Assembly: GCA_963977495.1 (NCBI GenBank)
Contig: CAXBOT010000001.1
Location: 1,116,001 to 1,180,000 of the forward strand
Source of the DNA: UBA1672 sp963977495
GTDB taxonomy: Bacteria > Pseudomonadota > Alphaproteobacteria > Micavibrionales > Micavibrionaceae
DNA: 64,000 nucleotides
Direction: 5' to 3'
Shown: positions 1 to 7,787 of the stretch, in pieces
Numbering within the stretch: position 1 is the first letter of the stretch
Layout: each line of letters starts with the position of its first letter
The notes under the pieces: model-generated
Databases searched by the model: none
Seen by the model: the letters and a program-made list of their open reading frames with translations, nothing else
Told to the model about the DNA's origin: nothing
Translations under genes and position numbers: made by a program

Positions 1-774
1 GGTGTTGGCGGTAAATACGCTTATTATCTCTGCCAACAAAAAGAATGCCCTGATGGCGGGAAGTCTATCCCGAAGAAGGTCATTGAGGATGAGTTTGAGA
101 AGTTGTTGGCCGAGCTTACACCTTCACCTGACTTATTCTATACCGCTGCCGAGATATTTAGCACCTTATGGGATCATCGCCGCGATAATGGCAAGGATGA
201 AGTCACCTTCATGAAACGCGAGCTGTTACGCCTCGAAAAACAAAGCGAGCATTTCATAAACCGTATAGCAGAAACGCAGAGTATTAACCTGATTGTGGCT
301 TATGAAGGCAAGGTTGAGAAACTGGAAGAAGATAAGCTTTTACTCAATGAAAAGATCAAAAATTGCGGTCGTCCGCTTGCAACCTTCGACGACACATTTC
401 GAACTGCCATTAATTTCCTTGGAAACCCGCAGCGGCTCTGGGAAACAGGCAAGCTTGATTATCAAAGATTAGTGCTAAAATTGGCATTTTCAGAGAGATT
501 GCCATACGTGCGAAATGAAGGTTTTCGAACTCCCGCAAAGGCGCTTCCATTCTCACTTATAGAGCAGATTCAGGGCGGTGAGTATAAGATGGTGCCCCCG
601 GGGAGACTTGAACTCCCACTCCCGAAAGAACCGGATTTTGAATCCGGCGCGTCTACCAATTCCGCCACAGGGGCATGTCAGAATGTTTGCGATCATACCC
701 ATCTTTTTGAAATCTGCAACAATTTAGTGAAAGATTTTGCATTTTCTCCGCTTTCTGCTCGTCAACAATCATAA
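1..774 (+). CDS. Large serine recombinase, C-terminal part (5' truncated by window edge)
   Basis: Reading frame 1 is open from base 1, so the catalytic N-terminus lies outside the window. The first codons give a YYLCQQKECP stretch typical of the recombinase zinc beta-ribbon domain, followed by a Leu/Glu/Lys-rich coiled coil at about residues 70-120 and a tail ending LPFSLIEQIQGG. This architecture is the C-terminal half of large serine recombinases, which integrate and excise mobile elements. From base 590 the frame continues antisense through a tRNA-Leu gene (MVPPGRLELPLPKE and on) to a stop at 774. The C-terminal ~60 residues are therefore encoded by the attachment site and chromosome, not by the element. 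Family membership is inferred from the C-terminal features only; whether the enzyme is intact cannot be judged. Confidence 0.8.
   Translation, partial: GVGGKYAYYLCQQKECPDGGKSIPKKVIEDEFEKLLAELTPSPDLFYTAAEIFSTLWDHRRDNGKDEVTFMKRELLRLEKQSEHFINRIAETQSINLIVAYEGKVEKLEEDKLLLNEKIKNCGRPLATFDDTFRTAINFLGNPQRLWETGKLDYQRLVLKLAFSERLPYVRNEGFRTPAKALPFSLIEQIQGGEYKMVPPGRLELPLPKEPDFESGASTNSATGACQNVCDHTHLFEICNNLVKDFAFSPLSARQQS
590..674 (-). tRNA. tRNA-Leu (anticodon CAA)
   Basis: Read on the minus strand, the 85-nt sequence starts GCCCCTG and ends CGGGGGC-A-CCA, forming a 7-bp acceptor stem with one G-U pair and an encoded CCA. The anticodon arm is CCGGA/TCCGG with loop TTCAAAA, giving anticodon CAA. A long variable arm marks a class II tRNA, and the T-arm is GGGAG-TTCAAGT-CTCCC. 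The 3' end faces the recombinase, consistent with the 3' part of this tRNA being the attachment site. Confidence 0.96.
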
Positions 775-794
775 TCTCTGATATTTCAGTAGCC

Positions 795-1409
795 ATGAGA
801 ACCCTGTCCGACATACTGAATACTATAGGCGATCAATGTACTGGTGATACGATCAGTATGGATGATTTGCTCAAAGCCTTTCACGAGCGCGGGTTCGGGT
901 TTTTCCTGTTTCTATTCTCCCTGCCTGCCGCGCTGCCCCTGCCCGCTGTTGGTGTTGGCACGGTGCTTGGTTTGCCGTTGGTTTTTCTGACAGCGCAACA
1001 AGCCATCGGCAGACGCACCATTTGGTTTCCTGAAAAATTCAAAAATAAAAGCCTGAAGCGCGCACGTGTTCTGGCCATGATTGACAGAGCCCTACCATGG
1101 ACGCAGCGCGTTGAAAAATTCATCAAGCCCCGTATGGAGTTTGTGACCCTGGGCATATTTTCGCGCCTGATCGGCGTGTTCGGCTTTATCATGGCGCTGT
1201 CCGTTCTTGTGCCCTTGCCCTTGACCAACACGGTGCCGAGCTTTGGCATTGCGCTGATGTCGATCGGGGTTATTATGCGCGATGGGCTGGCGGTTATTGC
1301 CGGCGCGCTGATCGGTATGATTTGGGTTTGCGCGCTTATAATGATTGTACTATTCTTAGGCACAGAAGGTTTCGACATCATCAAAGACCTGATCAAGAGT
1401 TACATCTGA
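795..1409 (+). CDS. ExoD family membrane protein
   Basis: This 204-residue protein matches the ExoD family (exopolysaccharide synthesis protein ExoD), whose biochemical role is poorly defined. It opens with a soluble N-terminus containing the DLLKAFHERGFGFFLFLFSL segment, then a conserved LPAALPLPAVGVGTVLG stretch. A second hydrophobic half follows with GLPLVFLTAQQAIG, a basic amphipathic region, and C-terminal membrane segments at about residues 120-145 and 155-190. The length is normal for the family. It is the first chromosomal gene after the tRNA-Leu and is followed 21 bp later by dsbB, so the two are probably co-transcribed. The start is the only good ATG before the family's conserved region; the ribosome-binding site is weak. 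Confidence 0.88.
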   Translation: MRTLSDILNTIGDQCTGDTISMDDLLKAFHERGFGFFLFLFSLPAALPLPAVGVGTVLGLPLVFLTAQQAIGRRTIWFPEKFKNKSLKRARVLAMIDRALPWTQRVEKFIKPRMEFVTLGIFSRLIGVFGFIMALSVLVPLPLTNTVPSFGIALMSIGVIMRDGLAVIAGALIGMIWVCALIMIVLFLGTEGFDIIKDLIKSYI

Positions 1410-1430
1410 TTTTCACAAGGGAACGCACCC

Positions 1431-1961
1431 ATGATTAAGACTATCCTATCAAATCCGGCGTATTCCTTTGGGCTTGTGGCTATCATTTCCTTTACAGCGC
1501 TGGCGGTTGCGCTCTCCTCCGAAGCCTTTTTGGGGCTGGAGCCTTGCCATTTGTGTATTTTACAACGCTACCCCTTTGCCTTTGGGATTGTTATTGGCCT
1601 GATTGGCCTTGCGAAGCGCAACAATATCAAAATCACGCGCCCGTTGCTCGGTCTATGCGGATTGAATTTTCTGGTCGATAGCGGGATTGCCCTCTATCAC
1701 ACAGGGGTGGAGCAAAAATGGTGGGAATCCGCGCTGGATGGGTGCAAAGTGCCGCTCTTCTTCGATGACACGTCAGAGCAAAGCATTCTTGAGAATCTCA
1801 TGAGTACGCCCATGGCCTCATGCAGCGATATCCCGTGGCAAGATCCGGTGATCGGCCTGTCCATGGCGAATTATAACGTTATTCTATGTTTCGGATTATT
1901 TGCGTTTTGCGTCTTGAGTGCCGTAATGGTTAAGCACCAAGCACCTTCAAAAACCCAATAA
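1431..1961 (+). CDS. dsbB: Disulfide bond formation protein DsbB family
   Basis: DsbB is an inner-membrane quinone reductase that reoxidises the periplasmic thiol oxidase DsbA. The 176-residue protein has the expected four-helix layout. The first redox pair is Cys39/Cys42 in the motif EPCHLCILQRYP. The second pair is Cys105 (LDGCKVPL) and Cys131 (MASCSDIPW) in the second periplasmic loop. A final helix (ILCFGLFAFCVLSAV) lies near the C-terminus. The GGAA-type ribosome-binding site in AAGGGAACGCACCC precedes the ATG. It follows the ExoD gene closely. Its 3' end overlaps a possible 44-codon reading frame on the opposite strand. Several DsbB-like subfamilies exist, so exact orthology to E. coli DsbB is not proven. 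Confidence 0.92.
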   Translation: MIKTILSNPAYSFGLVAIISFTALAVALSSEAFLGLEPCHLCILQRYPFAFGIVIGLIGLAKRNNIKITRPLLGLCGLNFLVDSGIALYHTGVEQKWWESALDGCKVPLFFDDTSEQSILENLMSTPMASCSDIPWQDPVIGLSMANYNVILCFGLFAFCVLSAVMVKHQAPSKTQ

Positions 1962-2064
1962 CCAATGTCACCAAACCACCGTGGAACAAAAAGAAACCAA
2001 CCGATTGTTTCAGTGTGCGTTTTTTCCCGAAATCAAACAAATCATCAAACATGTGCGCGCCCAT
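1930..2064 (-). CDS. Possible 44-residue membrane peptide or gene remnant
   Basis: A minus-strand frame from an ATG at 2064 to a TAA at 1930 encodes 44 residues: a short charged start (MFDDLFDFGKKRTLKQS) and one hydrophobic stretch (VGFFLFHGGLVTLVIGFL). The pattern, an N-terminal MF followed by a basic R-T segment and GFFLF, resembles the start of the 119-residue membrane protein at 3195-3554, as if this were a truncated relative. It overlaps the 3' end of dsbB by 32 bp and has no clear ribosome-binding site. It may be a remnant or chance; I regard expression as unproven. Confidence 0.3.
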   Translation of the reverse strand: MGAHMFDDLFDFGKKRTLKQSVGFFLFHGGLVTLVIGFLKVLGA

Positions 2065-2162
2065 ATATACCAAACAGATTTAACATAAGCGTGTTTTATA
2101 GCATCTAAATCAAGAAAGTCAACATTTCTGCGGGATACAGGGGCGCTTATTATCCAATAATC

Positions 2163-3080
2163 TTATTTCAACTTCACTTTTATATAATTATTTTTGTATT
2201 CATCATACAAATCTAATGCTTGTTGGATATCCTGTTTGTGTAACTTACCAGACAACTCCTCTAAAAGATTATCTGTTTTAAGCATTGATTCCTTAACCTG
2301 CGCATCGGTGATTGGAATATCAACTTGAAGAATCTTCATACTTGCCAACTTCGCCCACGCATAAGATTCTATGTAATTTTCATCAACGCCTTCACCATGA
2401 GCGTACATATAGGCGACCATATATTGGGCCTCTGTATCCCCCTGCTTAGCCGCCATCAAATACCATTTCAGAGCCTCCTCTAAGTTCTCTGTTCCTTCGT
2501 TACATCTATATACGCACCCAAGGTTAAATTGAGCACCAACATGCCCTTGGTTGGCAGCTCTGATATACCACTTGATAGCGATATCTGTATTTTGTTCTAC
2601 ACCTTCGCCATTATCATACATACTGCCCAAACTAAATTGAGCATCAACATTGTCCTGTTCAGCTGCTTTTAAATACCACTTAAATGCTTCCGCATAACTT
2701 TGCTCAACCCCTTCGCCAGTGTCATACATATTACCAAACCTAAATTGAGCATCCGCATGGCCCTGTTCAGCCGCATTTAAATACCACTTAAATGCTTCCG
2801 CATAACTTTGCTCAACCCCTTTGCCGATATCATACATAATACCAACTCTTAATTGAGATTCAGCATGGCCCTGTTCAGCCGCTTTTAAATACCACTTAAA
2901 TGCTTCCGCATAACTTTTCTCAACCTCTTTGCCAGCATTATACATATTGCCAAACCTAAATTGAGATTCAGCATCACCCTGTTCGGCTTTTTGGGTTAAT
3001 TCTTCAATAGATGGTTTATATTCTCCTAGATAGGAACACGCAGGCAACATCAAAAAAAGTACGAGTAAAATCCTTTTCAT
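2163..3080 (-). CDS. Sel1-repeat (TPR-like) lipoprotein
   Basis: The 305-residue product begins with a lipoprotein signal peptide (MKRILLVLFLMLPAC; lipobox LPAC with Cys15), so the mature protein is probably lipid-anchored and faces the periplasm. It then carries about six Sel1-type repeats of 36 residues, each with an A-x-x-Q-F-R-x-G-x-M-Y...G-x-G-V-E-Q...A-x-K-W-Y-x-x-A-A-E-Q-G pattern, from about residue 30 to 255. A lysine-rich tail follows. Sel1 repeats are protein-interaction scaffolds; no partner is evident from the neighbours. The gene is visibly AT-richer than its surroundings, and three of the repeats are nearly identical in DNA, which suggests recent repeat duplication and perhaps acquisition by transfer. 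Confidence 0.9.
   Translation of the reverse strand: MKRILLVLFLMLPACSYLGEYKPSIEELTQKAEQGDAESQFRFGNMYNAGKEVEKSYAEAFKWYLKAAEQGHAESQLRVGIMYDIGKGVEQSYAEAFKWYLNAAEQGHADAQFRFGNMYDTGEGVEQSYAEAFKWYLKAAEQDNVDAQFSLGSMYDNGEGVEQNTDIAIKWYIRAANQGHVGAQFNLGCVYRCNEGTENLEEALKWYLMAAKQGDTEAQYMVAYMYAHGEGVDENYIESYAWAKLASMKILQVDIPITDAQVKESMLKTDNLLEELSGKLHKQDIQQALDLYDEYKNNYIKVKLK
2654..2977 (-). repeat. Three 108-bp tandem repeats inside the Sel1 gene
   Basis: Three consecutive 108-bp units start at 2654, 2762 and 2870, each opening with CCTGTTC on the plus strand and sharing long identical blocks. Each unit encodes one 36-residue Sel1 repeat. Neighbouring repeats in the same gene are far more diverged, so these three arose by recent duplication or were homogenised. 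Confidence 0.85.
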
Positions 3081-3144
3081 AACTTATCCCTATTCATGGT
3101 TTTGGGTAATCAAAACACTACCACCGCCACACCTGTACCACAAG

Positions 3145-3177
3145 AAAAAGGCCAAAGCGCAAAGCTCCGGCCTTTTT
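3145..3177 (-). terminator. Rho-independent terminator downstream of the 119-residue membrane protein gene
   Basis: AAAAAGGCC (3145-3153) pairs with GGCCTTTTT (3169-3177), with an additional inner AGC/GCT pairing around a short loop. The flanking A and T runs make it usable in both directions. It lies 18 bp past the stop of the gene at 3195-3554 on the minus strand. Confidence 0.8.
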
Positions 3178-3194
3178 AGTGTGTTGGATATATA

Positions 3195-3554
3195 TTATTT
3201 GCCTTTTTCAAGCGTGGTTAGGTACGAAACCACAACCATCCCTAAAAGAACATCAACCTTGTAAGACAGGTAAACGCCGACAAACGCAATAACCACTGAC
3301 ATCATGTCGTTGGTCAATTTCTTGCCTGTCAAGATCATACTGGACAGGATCAAAGCCCAACCAGCACCGATCAGCGTATGCCAATGGCTCCCTTCAAAGA
3401 AGGTTCCCACTGTGCCGTCTATCATTCCCATAACACCCATATAGTGCCCAAGGAAGGTTGATAAACCAACCAGCAATACCGTATAGAACAGGAAAAACCC
3501 GAAGGCTTGCGTGGTTGACCGTAAGTGTGCAAGATTTGTGATATGATTAAACAT
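3195..3554 (-). CDS. Small multi-pass membrane protein of unknown function
   Basis: The chosen ATG at 3554 is preceded by a strong AGGAGG five bases upstream, giving 119 residues; an upstream in-frame start would lack such a site. I do not recognise a named family. The sequence begins MFNHITNLAHLRSTTQAFGF and contains about four hydrophobic segments (roughly residues 17-40, 58-75, 82-100 and 102-115) with short loops, ending in LEKGK. Short proteins with an R-T-x-x-x-A-x-G-F-x-L-F beginning recur in alphaproteobacteria as unannotated membrane proteins; that recollection is not a database result. A terminator follows it. A shorter possible relative lies at 1930-2064. Confidence 0.78.
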   Translation of the reverse strand: MFNHITNLAHLRSTTQAFGFFLFYTVLLVGLSTFLGHYMGVMGMIDGTVGTFFEGSHWHTLIGAGWALILSSMILTGKKLTNDMMSVVIAFVGVYLSYKVDVLLGMVVVSYLTTLEKGK

Positions 3555-3720
3555 AACATCCTCCTTTCGTTGCACGTTGCGCGCGGCCTTGTGTGATAAA
3601 GCACCATGCTTTTACACTGACTTTGCGCCGGTTATGGCAAGCCTGAAAACCGCTTTCCGTGGCATGCCAATTCTATTTAAACCATAAGTCCTGCGTCTTT
3701 TATGACGTCTGTTTTTATCT

Positions 3721-4290
3721 TTATTCTTCTGTAAGCTCCGTATCCCAGTATAAAAAGTCACTCCAGCTTTCATGGAGGAAATTCGGCGGAAACTTACGAC
3801 CACCATGTTGAAGGTCAAATATGGATGGCTCTCTGGGTTTCACCAGCGGGAACATCCCGATATCACTGGGCATCTGATTGCCCTTCTTCGTATTACAACA
3901 CTGACACGCCGCCACGATATTATCCCAGCATGTGCGCCCGCCTTTTGATCGCGGCACCACATGATCGAATGTCAATTCATGTGTTTTAAATCCTTCGCCG
4001 CAATATTGGCATGACCACCGATCACGCAAGAAAACATTAAACCTCGTAAATGCCGGAGAGCGCTCTGTCGGTACATATTCCTTTAATGCCAGAACAGATG
4101 GCAACTTCATTTCCAGTTGCGGTGAGCGCACTGTGCGCTCATATTCTGATACGACATTGACATTCCCTCTAAAAATGGCCTTAACAGCATCCTGCCAAGA
4201 CCATACGGATAAAGGGAAATAGCTCAGCGGTCTAAAGTCCGCATTCAATATTAATGCACTACACCTCTCCAATGGCATTGCAGTTCTCAT
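3721..4290 (-). CDS. HNH endonuclease family protein
   Basis: The 189-residue protein carries a complete HNH zinc-finger nuclease motif. CxxC lies at Cys94/Cys97, HELTFDHVVPRSKGG at about 104-118, a W-DN segment at 122-124, and the second Cys pair at C129-C132 followed by N133. The N-terminus (VLILNADFRPL-like; ALILNADFRPLSYFPLS here) is characteristic of a stand-alone HNH family common in alphaproteobacteria, whose biological substrate is not established. An AGGAG site sits six bases before the ATG at 4290. It has no methyltransferase or phage neighbour, so a restriction or homing role is not supported by context. Confidence 0.9.
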   Translation of the reverse strand: MRTAMPLERCSALILNADFRPLSYFPLSVWSWQDAVKAIFRGNVNVVSEYERTVRSPQLEMKLPSVLALKEYVPTERSPAFTRFNVFLRDRWSCQYCGEGFKTHELTFDHVVPRSKGGRTCWDNIVAACQCCNTKKGNQMPSDIGMFPLVKPREPSIFDLQHGGRKFPPNFLHESWSDFLYWDTELTEE

Positions 4291-4628
4291 TACACTCTCC
4301 TTTCTACTCGCAGCATACCCCGCTCCTGTGCGTAACCAAGCGCCGCATTAGTGGGGATCTGGAGGAAGGAAAAGAGCTTTCAACAACCAAGAAAATCCCG
4401 CGTCCCAATACACAAATTATAGCATAATCAGGCTTTTTTTAATCGTGCGAAATAAAATTTCTTTGCTGCGTTCCACAATTTATTGTTGTGCAGCATAAAT
4501 GAGGGTGGCATATTTTGTATATTTTACAATACCTTAGGACATACACCGCATACCAAACAGGGCTTTGCTGCATTGCAGTTATTATGTTAAATAATATTGC
4601 GAAAAAAGTGCTGCATTTGACGAAAATT
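4291..4628. other. 338-bp intergenic region without a recognised gene
   Basis: This AT-rich gap separates the HNH gene's upstream side from the 3' end of the gene at 4629-5942. Short open frames exist on both strands but show no family resemblance or ribosome-binding sites. An imperfect inverted repeat occurs at about 4464-4495 (TGCTG, CACAA ... TTGTG, CAGCA with a 5-base bulge). The region must hold the HNH promoter on the minus strand, but I cannot place it. Confidence 0.5.
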
Positions 4629-5942
4629 CTACATTTCCAGCAAAGGCGGCTGATCGTCACCAAGGGCGCGCACCAACCTTGTTTCAAATGTATCGTTTAA
4701 TTTGATCAATTCCTCTGGTGCGGGCGGTGCCTTAATTCCCATTCTGGCATCCTCATCATCCTTGTTTATCCAATGATAAAGCGCCGTAGGAAGGACAATG
4801 GAATCGGGCGGCGAAAAGCCGTCATAATCCGCATCATCCGTGTTATATATCAGAACCTTATGCCCCTGAAATTCCTGCACACGCGGCACTTGTCCGTTAA
4901 CGCCAAGCATCGCATCATAGCCCTCTTCGGCAAACGGGAAATCTGCCACCAAATCGGGATAGTCCGACAATGACGGTTTTGGCGGAATCGCATCAAAAAC
5001 TTTACTTAAGGCCTGCCCCTGCGGAGTGTCCATATTGGGCGTAATACGATATTCGCCGCGTCCGTTGCCTTCCTTCAAAGTAAAGAATACATTATCGGAG
5101 AGTGTCAAAGGCTGCCCGCCTTTCATCATATCAACTTTACCGCTTTGCCGTACGGAAACCTGAAATTCGGTTTTATCTTCATTGTCACGGGGCGATGCAT
5201 AGCTCCAATTCATATAGTAGCTTTCCATCACATCAATTTGCTCACGGATTGCATCATCCAGATCATTATTGATAATGCTGTCAACGCGCCGCATCACAGT
5301 ATTGGCCGCGACCTGATAAGCCTCCTGCCGCGCATCAAAATCATCGAGCTGCGCGCGCGCCTCGCCCAGTGCAACAAAGCACATTTTATCATGCGCAGGC
5401 ACATAGCCCTGCGGCGCGCCCTCAGGTTTGATATAATCATCGGGCAGCGCCACCCCTCTGGCTTGCAAACTGAAACACGATATCGGATCACTCCAACCGC
5501 CAGCGAACAGAGCATTCCCAACCCATTGCTCTTCCTTCTCATCGTCAATCAAGCGCGCCCCCTCAGGCACCAAATGATCACCGTCATAGCCGACAGGGGC
5601 ATACATATATAAATCATATTTTTGGTCGCCATTATCCGGCGCATCTTTGTATTTATATTCGGTGGCATAAACTTGGGGGAAATGCGCGTAGGCTCTGGGA
5701 AATGCCTGTGGCTCATCATCTTTCACCTGAATAACCGGATGGGTTTGCCCTGTATCCTCGATACGTCTGATGTCCCAATCCGCAACCTTATCCGTCAACG
5801 CCAAGGCAAGGTTTTTCCAACCTGATCCGCGCGCCTGGGCATAAAAATCTTGATGCAATGCTCTGATGGCTTTTTCCATCTCCATTACCGCCTGATAGGT
5901 TTCCCCTTCAGGATCAAGCTTATATATTTTATGCGCATACAT
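4629..5942 (-). CDS. Conserved-looking soluble protein of unknown function, 437 residues
   Basis: I do not recognise this protein. It has no signal peptide or membrane segment, is acidic overall, and is rich in Asp, Glu, Pro and Tyr. The N-terminal 80 residues look alpha-helical (TYQAVMEMEKAIRALHQDFY). The centre contains YDLYMYAPVGYDGDHLVPEG and a Cys-containing SDPISCFSLQARG segment. The C-terminal third has VLIYNTDDADYDGFSPPDSI followed by an LPTALYHWINKDDEDARMG stretch. The ATG at 5942 has an AGGAGGA site about ten bases upstream. The upstream esterase gene ends 16 bp away on the same strand, so the two probably form an operon. Confidence 0.8.
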   Translation of the reverse strand: MYAHKIYKLDPEGETYQAVMEMEKAIRALHQDFYAQARGSGWKNLALALTDKVADWDIRRIEDTGQTHPVIQVKDDEPQAFPRAYAHFPQVYATEYKYKDAPDNGDQKYDLYMYAPVGYDGDHLVPEGARLIDDEKEEQWVGNALFAGGWSDPISCFSLQARGVALPDDYIKPEGAPQGYVPAHDKMCFVALGEARAQLDDFDARQEAYQVAANTVMRRVDSIINNDLDDAIREQIDVMESYYMNWSYASPRDNEDKTEFQVSVRQSGKVDMMKGGQPLTLSDNVFFTLKEGNGRGEYRITPNMDTPQGQALSKVFDAIPPKPSLSDYPDLVADFPFAEEGYDAMLGVNGQVPRVQEFQGHKVLIYNTDDADYDGFSPPDSIVLPTALYHWINKDDEDARMGIKAPPAPEELIKLNDTFETRLVRALGDDQPPLLEM

Positions 5943-5958
5943 TGGCGGTCAGATCCTC

Positions 5959-6621
5959 CTAATCGATCAAAACTTTCTTTAAAAATTCCGCGCCGCTTTT
6001 TATGCCGGCCTCATCAATGGAATGGGTTAAGCCCGCACTTGTATGACCTGACACATCAAAGCCATGTTGCTCTAACAATTCCTTGGCATGCGTCCATGCC
6101 TGAACCGGCACAACGTCATCGGCCTGCCCGTGGATCAAGCGGATCGGCATGGTCTTTAAATCAGCCACATCCGTTTTTGCATCCCATAACAGCGCACCGG
6201 AATAGCCCAACACACCTGCAATTTTTGATTTCAAACGCGGGGCAACATACAGACTGGTCATTGTGCCTTGGGAAAAACCAAGCAACGCCGTTTTTTCAGC
6301 AGGTACATTACAGCGTGCCATCTGCGTTTCAATAAATTCCTCAACAATCGAAAATACGGCCTTCACCCCCGATAACATCGCATGCGGGTCGCGATCTTGC
6401 AGGGAAAACCACTGATACGCATTCGGATATCCCAGCGGAACCATATCACAAGGAAACGGCGCATCCGGTGACAGAAACAGCGTTTTGGGCAAGCCCTGCG
6501 CCAACATCGGGGCGAGGGAAATTAAATCCTGCCCGTTCGAACCAACGCCGTGTAACAAAATGACAAGACGCTCGACATCGCTTACATCAGGTCCATATTC
6601 ATAAAAATTTGTAATGCTCAT
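5959..6621 (-). CDS. Carboxylesterase/phospholipase family alpha/beta hydrolase
   Basis: This 220-residue protein belongs to the small alpha/beta-hydrolase family of carboxylesterases and lysophospholipases (Pfam abhydrolase_2 type). It starts with LVILLHGVGSNGQDL, the oxyanion region. The nucleophile is Ser117 in GFSQG. The acid is Asp168 in HGQADDVVP and the base is His200 in GLTHSI, so the triad is complete. There is no signal peptide, so it acts in the cytoplasm on short acyl esters, with the natural substrate unknown. I chose the ATG at 6621 because the family begins shortly before the HG motif; a GTG at 6639 would add six residues. It heads a probable two-gene operon with the 437-residue protein. 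Confidence 0.9.
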   Translation of the reverse strand: MSITNFYEYGPDVSDVERLVILLHGVGSNGQDLISLAPMLAQGLPKTLFLSPDAPFPCDMVPLGYPNAYQWFSLQDRDPHAMLSGVKAVFSIVEEFIETQMARCNVPAEKTALLGFSQGTMTSLYVAPRLKSKIAGVLGYSGALLWDAKTDVADLKTMPIRLIHGQADDVVPVQAWTHAKELLEQHGFDVSGHTSAGLTHSIDEAGIKSGAEFLKKVLID

Positions 6622-6702
6622 GGTAATCACATCTAGCACAGATGGTCATAATACGATAGAACATAATCTTTCTGAAAAGCCTGAAAAACAAGTTGGGATA
6701 CC

Positions 6703-7728
6703 ATGCGTTTAAACATAACAACATTCCTCACACTCTGCCTTATTCTCACACCATGCGCGGGATACGCACAAGATGCAAAAAAGGACGCAGGTGACCGCAA
6801 TTATCTGAGCCTGTCCGTTGAAAACGATAATCTGGGCGGCGGCACTGATCGTTTTTACACCAGCGGCGTGCGCGCAACTTGGTTCGACGGGGATATCAAC
6901 GTGCCACCGGGCATTGATATTATGGCCGACAAAATCCCGACCTTTGATCTGAATGATGACACATTCACCTTTTACACAATCGGGCAAAATATCTACACAC
7001 CCGAAGATATCAGCATCGCCGCGCAGCCCCTTAATGATCGCCCATGGGCGGCCTTTTTATATGGCTCTGTCGGGCTGTCGACGCCGACACTTGGTGAAAA
7101 CGGCGATGTGTCCCATGTTGATGAACTGGAATTTACACTGGGCGTTATCGGCCCCGAAGCTTTGGGTAAGCCTGCGCAACGCTTCATTCATAAGCATGTG
7201 TCAAACTCCCCCACCCCACGCGGCTGGGCGAACCAATTAAAATTCGAACCGGGCATCGTCATTTCATGGCAACGCCGCGTTCCGTATTTCATGGAAAAAA
7301 ATATCGGCCCGATCAATGCGCGGATCGAACCGAATTACTCTGTATCCCTTGGGAATATCCGCACCAACCTTGGCGTTGGCGCAACTTTCATACTGGCCTC
7401 AGACAGGGCATTAGACACGCCCCCGCGCGTGCGTCCGTCCGTCCCGGGTACGGGGATTTTCCTAACAGGTGAACAAGAATTTAACTGGCAAGTCTTTGCG
7501 GGCGTTGATGGCCGCTTGGTTGCGCGTGATATTTTCTTGGATGGCAACACATTCGCAGACAGCCACAGCGTTGATAAAAAATACGCCGTTGCCGACCTCA
7601 GTACAGGTGTATCTCTGTTCTACGATGATTATCGCCTGTCCTATACTTTGAACTTGAGAACCAAAGAATTTCGCACACAAGACGAGAACAGCGTTTTCGG
7701 ATCATTGACCCTGACGAAACGTTTTTAG
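6703..7728 (+). CDS. Lipid A deacylase LpxR family outer-membrane protein (DUF2219)
   Basis: LpxR-type enzymes are 12-stranded outer-membrane beta-barrels that remove the 3'-acyloxyacyl chain of lipid A. The 341-residue protein has a signal peptide cleaved near GYAQ-DAKK (about residue 23). The family's N-terminal signature follows: SVENDN with Asn41 and Asp42, then GGGTDRFYTSGVR with Ser54, matching the active-site Asn, Asp and Ser of LpxR. Alternating hydrophobic strands run through the rest, and the chain ends in a C-terminal Phe (SLTLTKRF), as expected for outer-membrane barrels. It stands alone, divergent from the esterase operon. Activity on this organism's lipid A is inferred from the family. 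Confidence 0.88.
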   Translation: MRLNITTFLTLCLILTPCAGYAQDAKKDAGDRNYLSLSVENDNLGGGTDRFYTSGVRATWFDGDINVPPGIDIMADKIPTFDLNDDTFTFYTIGQNIYTPEDISIAAQPLNDRPWAAFLYGSVGLSTPTLGENGDVSHVDELEFTLGVIGPEALGKPAQRFIHKHVSNSPTPRGWANQLKFEPGIVISWQRRVPYFMEKNIGPINARIEPNYSVSLGNIRTNLGVGATFILASDRALDTPPRVRPSVPGTGIFLTGEQEFNWQVFAGVDGRLVARDIFLDGNTFADSHSVDKKYAVADLSTGVSLFYDDYRLSYTLNLRTKEFRTQDENSVFGSLTLTKRF

Positions 7729-7787
7729 ACTCTATACATACCGTGTATTCTTGATACAATGTCGCCTGTTATAAGGGAGAATCACTG

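Noticed and set aside
881..1396. 171-codon minus-strand frame antisense to the ExoD gene
   Set aside because: Basic, repetitive shadow translation with no family resemblance; the plus-strand ExoD protein explains the region.
3612..3818. 68-codon minus-strand frame overlapping the end of the HNH gene
   Set aside because: It is out of frame with the HNH gene, has no start signal, and its translation is basic low-complexity sequence.
4464..4495. Imperfect inverted repeat in the gap upstream of the HNH gene
   Set aside because: The arms are short and interrupted by a 5-base bulge, with no T run; it could be chance in AT-rich DNA.
4439..4700. Two opposite-strand frames of 82 and 61 codons in the 4.3-4.7 kb gap
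   Set aside because: No ribosome-binding site, no recognisable sequence; both run into the 3' end of the 437-residue protein gene.
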